This document shows, piece by piece, positions 8,880-16,744 of a DNA stretch of 35,729 nt. The stretch spans positions 1 to 35,729 of the forward strand of contig NZ_JAMOKF010000022.1 in NCBI RefSeq assembly GCF_023656545.1, in the 5' to 3' direction. Below the pieces are notes generated by a model, which was not told the DNA's origin, ran no database searches, and saw only the letters and a list, made by a program, of their open reading frames with translations. The position numbers and the translations under genes are program-made. The stretch's first letter is position 1. Each line of letters begins with the position of its first letter. Origin of the DNA: Micromonospora phytophila. GTDB lineage: Bacteria > Actinomycetota > Actinomycetes > Mycobacteriales > Micromonosporaceae.

Positions 8880-9119
8880 ATGGCGAAGGCTGCGGCACTG
8901 CGCAAGCCGAAGAAGAAGGTGAACCCGCTCGACAAGGACGGGATCACCTATATCGATTACAAGGACACCGCCCTGCTGCGCAAGTTCATCTCCGACCGCG
9001 GCAAGATCCGCGCTCGGCGGGTGACCGGCGTCACCTCGCAGCAGCAGCGGCAGATCGCCCGTGCGGTCAAGAACGCCCGTGAGATGGCGCTCCTGCCGTA
9101 CACCGCCACGGCCCGCTGA
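8880..9119 (+). CDS. rpsR: 30S ribosomal protein S18 (bS18), cysteine-free form
   Basis: S18 forms a heterodimer with S6 on the 30S platform. The 79-residue protein has a Lys-rich N-terminus and the family core [20 protein letters not shown], then ARRVTG and [11 protein letters not shown]. The ATG at 8880 follows AGGAG by 8 nt. A longer frame from the ATG at 8838, which overlaps the ssb stop, is possible but lacks a ribosome-binding site. There is no cysteine: the places where zinc-binding paralogues have CxxC and later C and H carry N, L, T and Q. In M. tuberculosis and Streptomyces the copy at this locus is, to my knowledge, the zinc-binding form. Confidence 0.94.
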   Translation: MAKAAALRKPKKKVNPLDKDGITYIDYKDTALLRKFISDRGKIRARRVTGVTSQQQRQIARAVKNAREMALLPYTATAR

Positions 9120-9133
9120 GAGGAGGCACCGAT

Positions 9134-9580
9134 ATGAAGATCATCCTGACTCAGGAGGTGTCCGGCCTCGGTGCCCCGGGCGACATCGTCGAGGTCAAGA
9201 ACGGCTACGGCCGTAACTACCTGCTGCCGCAGGGCTTCGCGATCGCCTGGACCAAGGGTGCGGAGAAGCAGGTCACGGTCATCAAGCGGGCCCGCTCGGC
9301 CCGGGAGATCCGCGACCTCGGCCACGCCAACGAGGTCAAGGGCCAGCTGGAGGGCCTCAAGGTCAACCTGAAGGCCCGCGCCGGTGACGGTGGTCGGCTC
9401 TTCGGCTCGGTCACCTCGGCCGAGATCGTCGACGCCGTCAAGGCGGCCGGCGGCCCGACGCTCGACCGCCGCCGGCTCGAGGTGCCCGGTCACATCAAGT
9501 CGACCGGCTCCTACCCGGTGCGCATCAAGCTGCACCCCGAGGTGACCGCCACGTTCGACCTCACCGTCGTTCAGGGCTGA
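9134..9580 (+). CDS. rplI: 50S ribosomal protein L9 (bL9)
   Basis: L9 has an N-terminal rRNA-binding domain, a long connecting helix and a C-terminal domain. The 148-residue length is standard. The N-terminal signature is visible as MKIILTQEVSGLGAPGD, then VEVKNGYGRNYLLPQG. The linker helix covers roughly residues 40-78, and the C-terminal domain contains RLFGSVTSAEIVDA and HPEVTATFDLTV. AGAGGAGG immediately after the rpsR stop serves as ribosome-binding site. It is the last gene of the operon, closed by the terminator at 9597. Confidence 0.97.
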   Translation: MKIILTQEVSGLGAPGDIVEVKNGYGRNYLLPQGFAIAWTKGAEKQVTVIKRARSAREIRDLGHANEVKGQLEGLKVNLKARAGDGGRLFGSVTSAEIVDAVKAAGGPTLDRRRLEVPGHIKSTGSYPVRIKLHPEVTATFDLTVVQG

Positions 9581-9596
9581 CACCCACCAGCACCAC

Positions 9597-9634
9597 GGCA
9601 GGGCCCGCACCGACCGGTGCGGGCCCTGCCTTTT
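9597..9634 (+). terminator. Rho-independent terminator of the rpsF-ssb-rpsR-rplI operon
   Basis: Arms 9597-9611 and 9616-9630 form a perfect 15-bp GC-rich stem with a 4-nt loop, followed by TTTT at 9631-9634. It starts 16 nt after the rplI stop. The remaining 150 bp up to the convergent gene end at 9789 shows no further gene. Confidence 0.93.
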
Positions 9635-9788
9635 CCACCGGTCGTCGAGCCCGATGCGACGTTGGAGTCGGCGCGGCGTCGACCCCTGATGGGCGTCAAG
9701 CCTGTTGGGGCGTCCGGACCTGGCGGGGCGCCGAGCAGGCCACCGGCCCCGACGCCGCGCGGCGGTGGAACCGGGATGACGGCCGGCG

Positions 9789-11333
9789 TCAGCCGATCGG
9801 CTGGCCGGTGACCGCGCTGATCATCACCGTGGAGAGGCCGCCGCCGACCACGGCGGCGGCCAGCGCCACGGTGGCCGAACGCCACGTCGTCCCGACCCGG
9901 CGCAACAGCAACGCCACGATCAGGCTGCTCGCCAGCGCCAGCCCGAACCGCGGCATGCCGGACGCCAGCGAACCCAGCGCCCGCGCGCGCGGTGAGTCGC
10001 AGCCACCGCCGCTGATGTCGGTCACGCAGCCCGCCGGGGCCTGACCGTCCAGGGTCAGCAACCAGACGAAGACCAGCGCGGCCGGCACCAGGTAGCAGGC
10101 CGCGGTGTAGAGCAGCGGTCGCCACGGCCCGCCCGGGTCCGGATCGAGCAGGTCGTCCTCGAGACGGCGGGCCCACGTCCCCGACCCGACCGACTCGATC
10201 CGCCGCCGTACGGACCCCATGGCCGCCCCACCAGGGGGGACGGCCGGCTCCGCCGCCCGACGTCGCGGCGCGGTGCGCGGCCGAGGCGCGGTGTACGACA
10301 CCACCGGGGACCGGGGGGCCGACGCCGGCGCGTCCATCCACCGGGGATCGTCGCCCGCCAGGCGGGTGCCCGACCAGAACCCGTCGTCCCGGGCGTCCTG
10401 CCTCGGCCAGGGCCATCCCTCGGCGGTGGCGCCGCTGGAGCCGGGCGACCCGGTCCGGTCCCACCCGGCATCGTCGGAGTACCGGTCCCACTGGCCGGTG
10501 CTGTCGGGCCGCTGCCACTGACCGGTCTGGTCCCATTGGCCCGTGTCGTCCGCCTGGCTCGACAGCCCCGACCGTTCCCACCGGTCGACGTCACCCGGCG
10601 AGCGCCAGGCGTGCATCCCCGAGGCGTCCCACGGGTCGACGGCGGGGCTGTCGGCGTACTCCTCGGGCTCGGTGGTGCGTGCCCCGCGGTCCCACGGATC
10701 GGCGGCCGGCGGGGGTTCCGCCGCCCGTGGACCGCGGCGGGTGAGGCGTTCGGAGCCCCACGTCGGCGTCGGCTGGGCAGCGTCGTCGGTCTCCTCCAGG
10801 CCGGACCAGACCACCTGGGGGCGGCGGGACGGGGAGCGGCGGGGACGGCTCTGCGGGGCCACGCCGGAGACCGGATCGTCGTCGGCCCGCCGGCGACCCG
10901 CGTACCCCTGCTCCTGCGGGCGGTCGAACGTCCACTCCCGGGTGTGGTCCGACTCGGGGGCCGCGCCGATCGCCGGGACCTCACGCCAACTCGCCTCGCT
11001 GACCCGCCGCCAACTGCTCGTGGTCTCGGTGGTCTGCCAGCCGGCCCCCGAACGGGGGCGTTCGACGTCGTCGTCCTCGTCGTCGGGGGCCGCGTGCCGG
11101 CCGCCGCCGTCCGCGCTGCGTACGCCCGACTCCAGCGCCCAGCGCGGCAGGTAGCTGTCGACCGGCTCCTGCTGGCCGCGCTCGACGGCGCGCCGACGGC
11201 TCGGCGTCCGGTAGCGCTCGATGTCGGAGCCGTAGGAGTCGACGGGGGACGGGTCGGCGGGATCGTGCCAGGGAGCGATCGACTGTCGCTCGCGCGGCCC
11301 GTCCTCTCCGCGTCCCCAGTCCCGGTAACTCAC
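9789..11333 (-). CDS. Tryptophan/aspartate-rich disordered protein with C-terminal membrane domain
   Basis: No family was recognised. From the GTG at 11333 the protein has 514 residues. The first 370 or so are charged and probably disordered, with many spaced Trp residues in WDR/WER/WDQ contexts and short repeats such as TGQWDQ and STGQWDRY. The last 125 hold three or four hydrophobic segments (PLLYTAACYLVPAALVFVWL, FGLALASSLIVALLL, ATVALAAAVVGGGLSTVMI) and an external loop with a pair of cysteines. The frame stays open to an in-frame start at 11423. I prefer VSYRDWGRGEDG at 11333 because the sequence between looks non-coding, but the ribosome-binding site is weak. It is divergent from dnaB and shares its regulatory region. 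Confidence 0.7.
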   Translation of the reverse strand: MSYRDWGRGEDGPRERQSIAPWHDPADPSPVDSYGSDIERYRTPSRRRAVERGQQEPVDSYLPRWALESGVRSADGGGRHAAPDDEDDDVERPRSGAGWQTTETTSSWRRVSEASWREVPAIGAAPESDHTREWTFDRPQEQGYAGRRRADDDPVSGVAPQSRPRRSPSRRPQVVWSGLEETDDAAQPTPTWGSERLTRRGPRAAEPPPAADPWDRGARTTEPEEYADSPAVDPWDASGMHAWRSPGDVDRWERSGLSSQADDTGQWDQTGQWQRPDSTGQWDRYSDDAGWDRTGSPGSSGATAEGWPWPRQDARDDGFWSGTRLAGDDPRWMDAPASAPRSPVVSYTAPRPRTAPRRRAAEPAVPPGGAAMGSVRRRIESVGSGTWARRLEDDLLDPDPGGPWRPLLYTAACYLVPAALVFVWLLTLDGQAPAGCVTDISGGGCDSPRARALGSLASGMPRFGLALASSLIVALLLRRVGTTWRSATVALAAAVVGGGLSTVMISAVTGQPIG

Positions 11334-11506
11334 GGCCGGAGCGTGACCCTTCTCAACCGAAAGTGCAATCCGCTGTCCAGGTGTAGCCGTTTGCTGGAGA
11401 TAGTACGGGACGATCGACCCCACAGTCCGACCGAAAACTTCTCCTCCACAGGGTGGGGATTGCGTTTCCGCAGCTCAGAGCGGTGAAGCGAAGAATTCCC
11501 CAGGCG

Positions 11507-11581
11507 TTGTCCACATCCTGTGCACACCCTGCGCACAGCTGGTCCACCGGCGTCCACAGGTTGTCCCGAGGCTCGTCCACC
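11507..11581 (+). promoter_or_regulatory. Helically phased array of DnaA-box-like 9-mers upstream of dnaB
   Basis: Seven same-strand 9-mers resembling the DnaA box TTGTCCACA start at 11507 (perfect TTGTCCACA), 11518, 11529, 11540, 11550, 11561 and 11573, giving spacings of 11, 11, 11, 10, 11 and 12 bp. Apart from the first they match the box at about six to seven of nine positions. A further TCCTCCACA lies at 11442. The array sits in the 393-bp gap between the divergent membrane-protein gene (11333) and dnaB (11727). It may be a DnaA-binding control region; function is inferred. Confidence 0.5.
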
Positions 11582-11726
11582 GGCGTTGTTGAGTCGCTGA
11601 CCTCGGGTTCCGTATGGTTGGCCCCCGACCGGCCGCGCGATGACCCCCGATCGACCGGCAGGTCGAGGTTGTCGTACCCCGCCGGTAGAGCTGGAACTGG
11701 ATCCGACGCAGTGGAGGGGGGGACCG

Positions 11727-14700
11727 GTGTCGGTCACCGACGACATGCGGGCGGAGTCACGCGCGGGCGGCGGGCAGTCGTCCCCGCCGGCGCAGCGCGA
11801 CGGCCACTTCGACAAGACCCCGCCCCAGGACGTGGCCGCCGAGCAGTGCGTCCTCGGCGGCATGCTGCTCTCCAAGGACGCCATCGCCGACGTCGTCGAG
11901 ATCCTCAAGACCAACGACTTCTACCGGCCGGTGCACGCCACCATCTTCGACATCATCCTGGAGATCTACGGCCGGGGTGAGCCGGCCGACTCGATCACCG
12001 TGGCGGCGGCGCTGGCCGACTCCGGCGACCTCGTCCGGGTCGGGGGTGCCCCCTACCTGCACACGCTGATCGCGAGCGTGCCGACCGCCGCGAACGCCGC
12101 CTACTACGCCCGGATCGTCAGCGAGCGCGCGGTGCTCCGACGGCTGGTCGAGGCCGGCACCAAGATCGTGCAACTGGGCTACGGCACCGGCCCCGGCGGC
12201 ACCCGCGACGTCGACGACGTGGTCGACCTGGCGCAGCAGGCGGTCTACGACGTCACGGAGCGCCGGGTCAGTGAGGACTTCGCGGTCCTGGCCGACATGC
12301 TCCAGCCGACCCTCGACGAGATCGAGGCGGTGGGCGCCCACGGCGGCATGATGACCGGTGTGCCCACCGGCTTCACCGACCTGGACCGCCTGCTCAACGG
12401 CCTGCACCCGGGGCAGCTGATCATCGTGGCGGGCCGGCCGGGCCTCGGAAAGGCGCTCGCGCTGGACACCCCGCTTCCCACGCCGACGGGCTGGACCACG
12501 ATGGGGGACGTCAAGGTCGGCGACGAGTTGCTGGGCGCTGACGGTCTGCCCACGAGGGTCACCGCCGCGTTCGAGGTGCGGCACGACCGGCCGTGCTACG
12601 AGGTCGAGTTCTCCGACGGTTCGGTGATTGTCGCCGACGGCGAACACCTGTGGAAGACCACTACGCGGGCAAGTCGCCGCGCTGCCCCTGCCCGCCGGCG
12701 CAACCACTGGTCTTCCGAGGCCACCGAACGGCTGCATCAGGCAGCCGCAGACGCGGCTCCCGACGACGATGTCACGATCGCGGAGTTGGCCGCCGTGCTC
12801 GGTCCGGAGTTCACGCACACCGCCCACCGGGTGGCGTGCGACATCGCCGACGAGTCGTCCGTCGTCATGCGCAGGCGCCCGCGTGTGCGGCCGGCCAGGG
12901 CCTATCCGGCCCGCCGCCTCTACCGCCGCCTGTTGGATCGCGTCGAGCAGTGGTCGGACAGCTTGACGGCGGCAGAGTTGCCGGACGTGGTGACGACGGA
13001 GCAGATACGAGCAACCCTGCGCACGAACACGGCTGACCGGCGGCTCAATCATGCGGTCGAGAACGCCGCCGCCCTCTGCCTCCCGGAACGGGATCTCCCG
13101 CTTGCGCCGTACACGCTTGGCGTCTGGCTCGGCGACGGCCACACGGCGGAAGGAAGGGTCACCACCGTCGACCCGGAGATCCTGGCCGGGATCGAGTCCG
13201 ACGGCTTCGAGGTCCGACCTTCGGGGCCGATGGTCTACACCATTCGTCCGCCGCGGCTGCCCGCGCTCCTTGACCGTGAATGCGTCGTCTGCCACGCAAT
13301 CTTCACGCCTCGCAGCCCGGCGGTCCACACCTGTGGCAGGTCGTGCGGGGGCCGGTCGAAGGGGCTCGTCCCTGCGGCGCAGCGCGAAGGTTGCGCTCAC
13401 TGCGGGAGGGTGGGCGCCGGCGCCTGGAGCGCAAGTCGCAGGTGCCGTGACTGCCACAACCGGTACGGCTCCCTCCGCGGCTACCTGCGCGCGGCGGGGG
13501 TGTTGGGCAACAAGCACATCCCGACCGCGTACCTGCGGGCCTCGGAGGTGCAGCGGCGAGCGCTGCTGGCCGGGCTGCTCGACACCGACGGCACCGTGAC
13601 CATCAGCGGGAACGTGCAGTTCACCACGACGTCCCCCCGCCTCGCCGAAGACGTGCACGAACTGGTCGTCAGTCTCGGGTACCGCTGCTCGGTTGCTCGA
13701 AAGAGCGTCAAGGGACGCACCGCGGAAAGCTCGATCGCCTTCAACGTGAACTTCACGGCCAGGGATGAGGTCTTCCGCCTGCCTCGCAAGCGGGAGGCAC
13801 ACCGGCTGCGGCGCCGTAGCGAAAGCAACTCCCGGACGGACAGCCGTTTCATCGTCGACGTCCGACCGGTTCCGAGCGTGCCGGTCCGGTGCGTCACGGT
13901 GGACAATTCCGAGCATCTCTACCTCGCGGGTCGCGCGATGATCCCGACACACAACAGCACCGCGAGCATGGACTTCGCCCGCAACGCGGCCATCCGGGCC
14001 AACCAGGCGGCGGCGATCTTCTCGCTGGAAATGAGCAAGGTCGAGATCGTCATGCGACTGCTCTCGGCCGAGGCCCGCGTGCCGCTGCACGTCCTGCGGA
14101 GCGGGCAGCTCTCCGACGACGACTGGACCAAGCTGGCCCGCTGCATGGGCGAGATCAGCGAGGCGCCGCTCTTCGTCGACGACACCCCGAGCATGAACCT
14201 GATGGAGATCCGGGCCAAGGCCCGCCGGCTCAAGCAGCGGCACGACCTGAAGATGATCGTGGTCGACTATCTCCAGCTGATGACCTCGCCCAAGCGCACC
14301 GAGAGCCGCCAGCAGGAGGTCGCCGACCTCTCCCGTGGCCTCAAGCTGCTGGCCAAGGAGGTCGAGTGCCCGGTGATCGCGGTGAGTCAGCTGAACCGTG
14401 GCCCCGAGCAGCGTACGGACAAGCGCCCGCAGCTGTCCGATCTGCGGGAGTCCGGTTGCCTGACGGCGGAGACTCGACTCATCAGGGCCGACAACAACTC
14501 GGAGGTGACCCTCGGCGAACTTCTCGCATCAGGGGCAAGGGACGTTCCGGTGTGGGCTCTCGACGAGAGCCTGCGCTACACGCCGCGCACCATGACGCAC
14601 GTCTTTTCCAGCGGCAACCGGGAGGTCTTCCGGGTGACGCTGTCGTCGGGTAAGCAGGTCGACGCGACGGCTAACCATCCCTTCCTCACGTTCGCCGGAT

Positions 14701-15917
14701 GGGTACCACTCGGTGATCTTGAGCCGGGAACCCGTCTCGCCACACCCAGGCACCTGCCGCCTCCCCTCGCCATCCGGCCGTGGGCTGAGCCGGAGGTCGT
14801 GCTGCTGGCGCATCTGCTGGGCGACGGTTCCTTCGTGCGACGCCAGCCGATCCGCTACGCCAGTTGTGACGAGCAGAATCTGCAGGCTGTCTCCGAGGCC
14901 GCCAAGCATTTCGGCATCAACGCCATTCGTGACGAGTACGAAGCGGCACGAGTGACGACTCTTCGGCTGCCTGCTCCCTACCGGCTGGCTCGCGGGCGCC
15001 GCAACCCTATCGCCGAGTGGTTGGACAACCTGGGTCTGTTCGGGCTGAGGTCACACGAGAAGTTTGTTCCGCCGTCGGTGTTCAATATGCCGAAGGAGCA
15101 GATAACGCTCTTCATCAGACATCTGTGGGCAACAGACGGTTCGGTGTGTGTCAACAAGTCCGGTCGCGGGGGGCGTGTCTACTATTCGTCCACGAGCCGG
15201 CGGATGCTTGAGGACATCTCCCGTCTCCTGCTCAGGTACGGCATCACGGCCCGCCTGAAGGTCGTCCCGGTGGCAGGTCATCGGCCGCAGTACACGCTCG
15301 ACATCTCGGGTCGCGACGACCAACTGCGCTTCGTTCGTGAGATCGGCGTGCATGGGGAGAGGTCGCGCGCCTGCGCGGAACTGCTGGCCTCGCTCGAGTC
15401 GATGCAGAGCAACACCAACGTCGACACCGTGCCCAGAGAGGTGTGGAGCAGGGTCCGGGAGATCCTCACTGAGCAGCGCAGGAGTCATCGTGAGTTCGCG
15501 GCGGCGATCGGCACCCAGTTTTGCGGCAGCGCGCTGTGGAAGCATGCCCCCAGCCGATCCCGGCTCGCGAAGGTAGCTTCGGTGCTCGATGCTGCCGACC
15601 TCGACCTGCATGCCACCAATGACATCTTCTGGGATGAGATCGTGTCGATCGAGTCTCTCGGTGAGCGGGATGTCTTCGACGCGACTGTGTTGGGTACGCA
15701 CAATTTCATCGCCAACGGCGTGGCGGTCCACAACTCGATCGAGCAGGATGCCGACGTGGTGATCCTGCTGCACCGCGACGACTACTACGACAAGGAGTCG
15801 CCGCGCGCGGGCGAGGCGGACTTCATCATCGCCAAGCACCGGAACGGCCCGACCGACACGGTGACGGTGGCGGCACAGCTCCACCTGTCGCGGTTCGTGG
15901 ACATGGCCATCGTCTGA
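11727..15917 (+). CDS. dnaB: Replicative DNA helicase DnaB precursor containing two inteins
   Basis: DnaB is the hexameric 5'-3' fork helicase. The precursor is 1396 residues; removing two inteins leaves about 469, the normal length. Exteins are residues 1-242, 744-910 and 1337-1396. Extein 1 holds the N-terminal primase-interacting domain (QDVAAEQCVLGGMLLSKDAI) and the first half of Walker A (AGRPGLGK). Extein 2 resumes with STASMDFARN and carries MIVVDYLQLM (Walker B), IAVSQLNRGPE and SDLRESG. Extein 3 starts SIEQDADVVILLHRDDYY. GTG at 11727 is preferred because GGAGG lies about 9 nt upstream; the frame extends to an ATG at 11640 without a ribosome-binding site. Both inteins interrupt essential motifs, so splicing is needed for activity. 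Gene order after rplI matches mycobacteria. Confidence 0.96.
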   Translation: MSVTDDMRAESRAGGGQSSPPAQRDGHFDKTPPQDVAAEQCVLGGMLLSKDAIADVVEILKTNDFYRPVHATIFDIILEIYGRGEPADSITVAAALADSGDLVRVGGAPYLHTLIASVPTAANAAYYARIVSERAVLRRLVEAGTKIVQLGYGTGPGGTRDVDDVVDLAQQAVYDVTERRVSEDFAVLADMLQPTLDEIEAVGAHGGMMTGVPTGFTDLDRLLNGLHPGQLIIVAGRPGLGKALALDTPLPTPTGWTTMGDVKVGDELLGADGLPTRVTAAFEVRHDRPCYEVEFSDGSVIVADGEHLWKTTTRASRRAAPARRRNHWSSEATERLHQAAADAAPDDDVTIAELAAVLGPEFTHTAHRVACDIADESSVVMRRRPRVRPARAYPARRLYRRLLDRVEQWSDSLTAAELPDVVTTEQIRATLRTNTADRRLNHAVENAAALCLPERDLPLAPYTLGVWLGDGHTAEGRVTTVDPEILAGIESDGFEVRPSGPMVYTIRPPRLPALLDRECVVCHAIFTPRSPAVHTCGRSCGGRSKGLVPAAQREGCAHCGRVGAGAWSASRRCRDCHNRYGSLRGYLRAAGVLGNKHIPTAYLRASEVQRRALLAGLLDTDGTVTISGNVQFTTTSPRLAEDVHELVVSLGYRCSVARKSVKGRTAESSIAFNVNFTARDEVFRLPRKREAHRLRRRSESNSRTDSRFIVDVRPVPSVPVRCVTVDNSEHLYLAGRAMIPTHNSTASMDFARNAAIRANQAAAIFSLEMSKVEIVMRLLSAEARVPLHVLRSGQLSDDDWTKLARCMGEISEAPLFVDDTPSMNLMEIRAKARRLKQRHDLKMIVVDYLQLMTSPKRTESRQQEVADLSRGLKLLAKEVECPVIAVSQLNRGPEQRTDKRPQLSDLRESGCLTAETRLIRADNNSEVTLGELLASGARDVPVWALDESLRYTPRTMTHVFSSGNREVFRVTLSSGKQVDATANHPFLTFAGWVPLGDLEPGTRLATPRHLPPPLAIRPWAEPEVVLLAHLLGDGSFVRRQPIRYASCDEQNLQAVSEAAKHFGINAIRDEYEAARVTTLRLPAPYRLARGRRNPIAEWLDNLGLFGLRSHEKFVPPSVFNMPKEQITLFIRHLWATDGSVCVNKSGRGGRVYYSSTSRRMLEDISRLLLRYGITARLKVVPVAGHRPQYTLDISGRDDQLRFVREIGVHGERSRACAELLASLESMQSNTNVDTVPREVWSRVREILTEQRRSHREFAAAIGTQFCGSALWKHAPSRSRLAKVASVLDAADLDLHATNDIFWDEIVSIESLGERDVFDATVLGTHNFIANGVAVHNSIEQDADVVILLHRDDYYDKESPRAGEADFIIAKHRNGPTDTVTVAAQLHLSRFVDMAIV
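12453..13955 (+). other. DnaB intein 1: class 3 intein with LAGLIDADG homing endonuclease, in the Walker A loop
   Basis: The 501-residue intein lies between GRPGLGK and STASMDF, directly after the P-loop lysine. It begins with Ala (ALALDTPLPTPTGW), not Cys or Ser. It has the WCT triplet that defines class 3 inteins: W67 in ADGEHLWKTT (block B), C480 in VRCVTVDNSEHLYLAG (block F) and T499 in IPTHN (block G), with H500 and N501 at the C-terminus and Ser as +1 extein residue. Splicing should therefore start at the internal Cys. The endonuclease has both LAGLIDADG helices, TLGVWLGDGH and LLAGLLDTDG, each with its acidic residue, so it may be active. Residues 277-334 add two zinc-finger-like cysteine clusters. 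Confidence 0.88.
14457..15734 (+). other. DnaB intein 2: class 1 intein with LAGLIDADG homing endonuclease, at the RESG/SIEQ site
   Basis: The 426-residue intein starts with Cys after DLRESG and ends VAVHN before SIEQD. This is the insertion site of the well-studied Synechocystis DnaB intein. Class 1 motifs are complete: C1, TANHPFLT (block B, T71 and H74), DVFDATVLGTHNFIANG (block F) and terminal HN with Ser at +1. LAGLIDADG motifs are LLAHLLGDGSF and FIRHLWATDGSV, both with the acidic residue. Between the second motif and block F (roughly residues 310-385) a helical insertion containing RREFAAAIG-like helix-turn-helix character may contribute DNA recognition. Base composition is visibly less GC-biased than the flanking extein, consistent with horizontal arrival. 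Confidence 0.92.
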
Positions 15918-15944
15918 CGGCCGCTGCGGCGATGTCGGCGCGGG

Positions 15945-16703
15945 TCAGCCCAGCAGCGGGAACCAGCCGGCGACCTCGCCGAGTTCGAGGTTGTCCCGGT
16001 CGGTGAGCGGGATCCGCCCGGTTGCCTTGAGCAGGTACTCGTGGTCGTCCCAGCCGGCCGGGCGGACCGCGTCGTCGCTGAGCAGGCCGTCCATGGTGGC
16101 GACGGCGACGGCGACGGCGAGTTGCCCCGGCAGGGGCGCGTCGGGCAGGTCGGGCACCAGGTCCAGATGGTGCACGACCGCCTCGGTGGTCAGGGTGGCG
16201 AGCAGGTCCGGCACCCGCAGCACGTGGCCCTGGGTGGTGACGCAGCCGGCCGGGTCCGCGCGCCCGGCGGCGCGTACGGCGGCCGGGGCGGTGTCGGCCC
16301 AGAGCCGCACCACGCTGCTCGGGCGGTCGAAGGCGGCGGCGGAGCGGCGGGCCCACCAGGCGTGCCGCGCACCGTCCCCGCTGCCGGGGAACGAGCGCCA
16401 GTAGCTGACGTCGTCGACGTCGGGCGGGCCGTCGGCGGGGCTGGCCAGCGCGACCAGCGCCCGCTGGGCGTCGCAGAGCAGGTGGAACACCAGGTCCGCG
16501 ACGACCCAGCCGCGGCACCGGGTGGGTCGTTGCAGGTCGGCGTCGTCGAGGTCGGCGACGACCCGGGTGATCCCGTCGTACGCCTGCGCCAGCGCGATGT
16601 GCTGCCCGATCGGCGTCATGGATCGCAGCGTCGCACGGCGGACCGGGTTCGGCACGGCGAGCGGGTCGATCACGGGCGGCGGCGCGGGCGCGGTCCGGGA
16701 CAC
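15945..16703 (-). CDS. Maleylpyruvate isomerase / DinB-like mycothiol-dependent family protein
   Basis: This looks like a four-helix DinB-type protein of the mycothiol-dependent maleylpyruvate isomerase family, mostly of unknown substrate in actinobacteria. The family N-terminus is seen as AYDGITRVVADL, then LQRPTRCRGWVVADLVFHLL, whose His is the first metal ligand; a later TTEAVVHHLDL supplies the Glu and His. The GTG at 16703 gives 252 residues; the more conserved domain begins at the ATG at 16619 (224 residues). Neither has a clear ribosome-binding site, but GC bias at third positions supports coding from 16703. It lies just after the terminator at 16706-16735 and converges with dnaB. Confidence 0.8.
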   Translation of the reverse strand: MSRTAPAPPPVIDPLAVPNPVRRATLRSMTPIGQHIALAQAYDGITRVVADLDDADLQRPTRCRGWVVADLVFHLLCDAQRALVALASPADGPPDVDDVSYWRSFPGSGDGARHAWWARRSAAAFDRPSSVVRLWADTAPAAVRAAGRADPAGCVTTQGHVLRVPDLLATLTTEAVVHHLDLVPDLPDAPLPGQLAVAVAVATMDGLLSDDAVRPAGWDDHEYLLKATGRIPLTDRDNLELGEVAGWFPLLG

Positions 16704-16705
16704 GG

Positions 16706-16735
16706 CGACCGGGCCGGCCTGCGCCGGCCCGGTCG
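16706..16735 (-). terminator. Hairpin terminator after the zinc-ribbon gene
   Basis: Arms 16706-16717 and 16724-16735 form a perfect 12-bp GC stem with a 6-nt loop, 10 nt beyond the stop of the minus-strand gene ending at 16745. No T tract follows, so termination efficiency is uncertain. Confidence 0.6.
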
Positions 16736-16744
16736 GCGGGGTGC

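Noticed and set aside
11430..11600. The chromosomal origin oriC
   Set aside because: DnaA-box-like repeats are present, but dnaA and dnaN are absent, no AT-rich unwinding element is visible and only one box is perfect.
12453..13955. Interpretation of the dnaB interruption as a transposon or unrelated inserted gene
   Set aside because: The frame is continuous, both ends show intein splice blocks, and the flanking protein rejoins exactly as a normal DnaB.
11757..14243. 828-codon open frame antisense to dnaB and intein 1
   Set aside because: The plus strand encodes DnaB and intein motifs; the antisense product has no domain.
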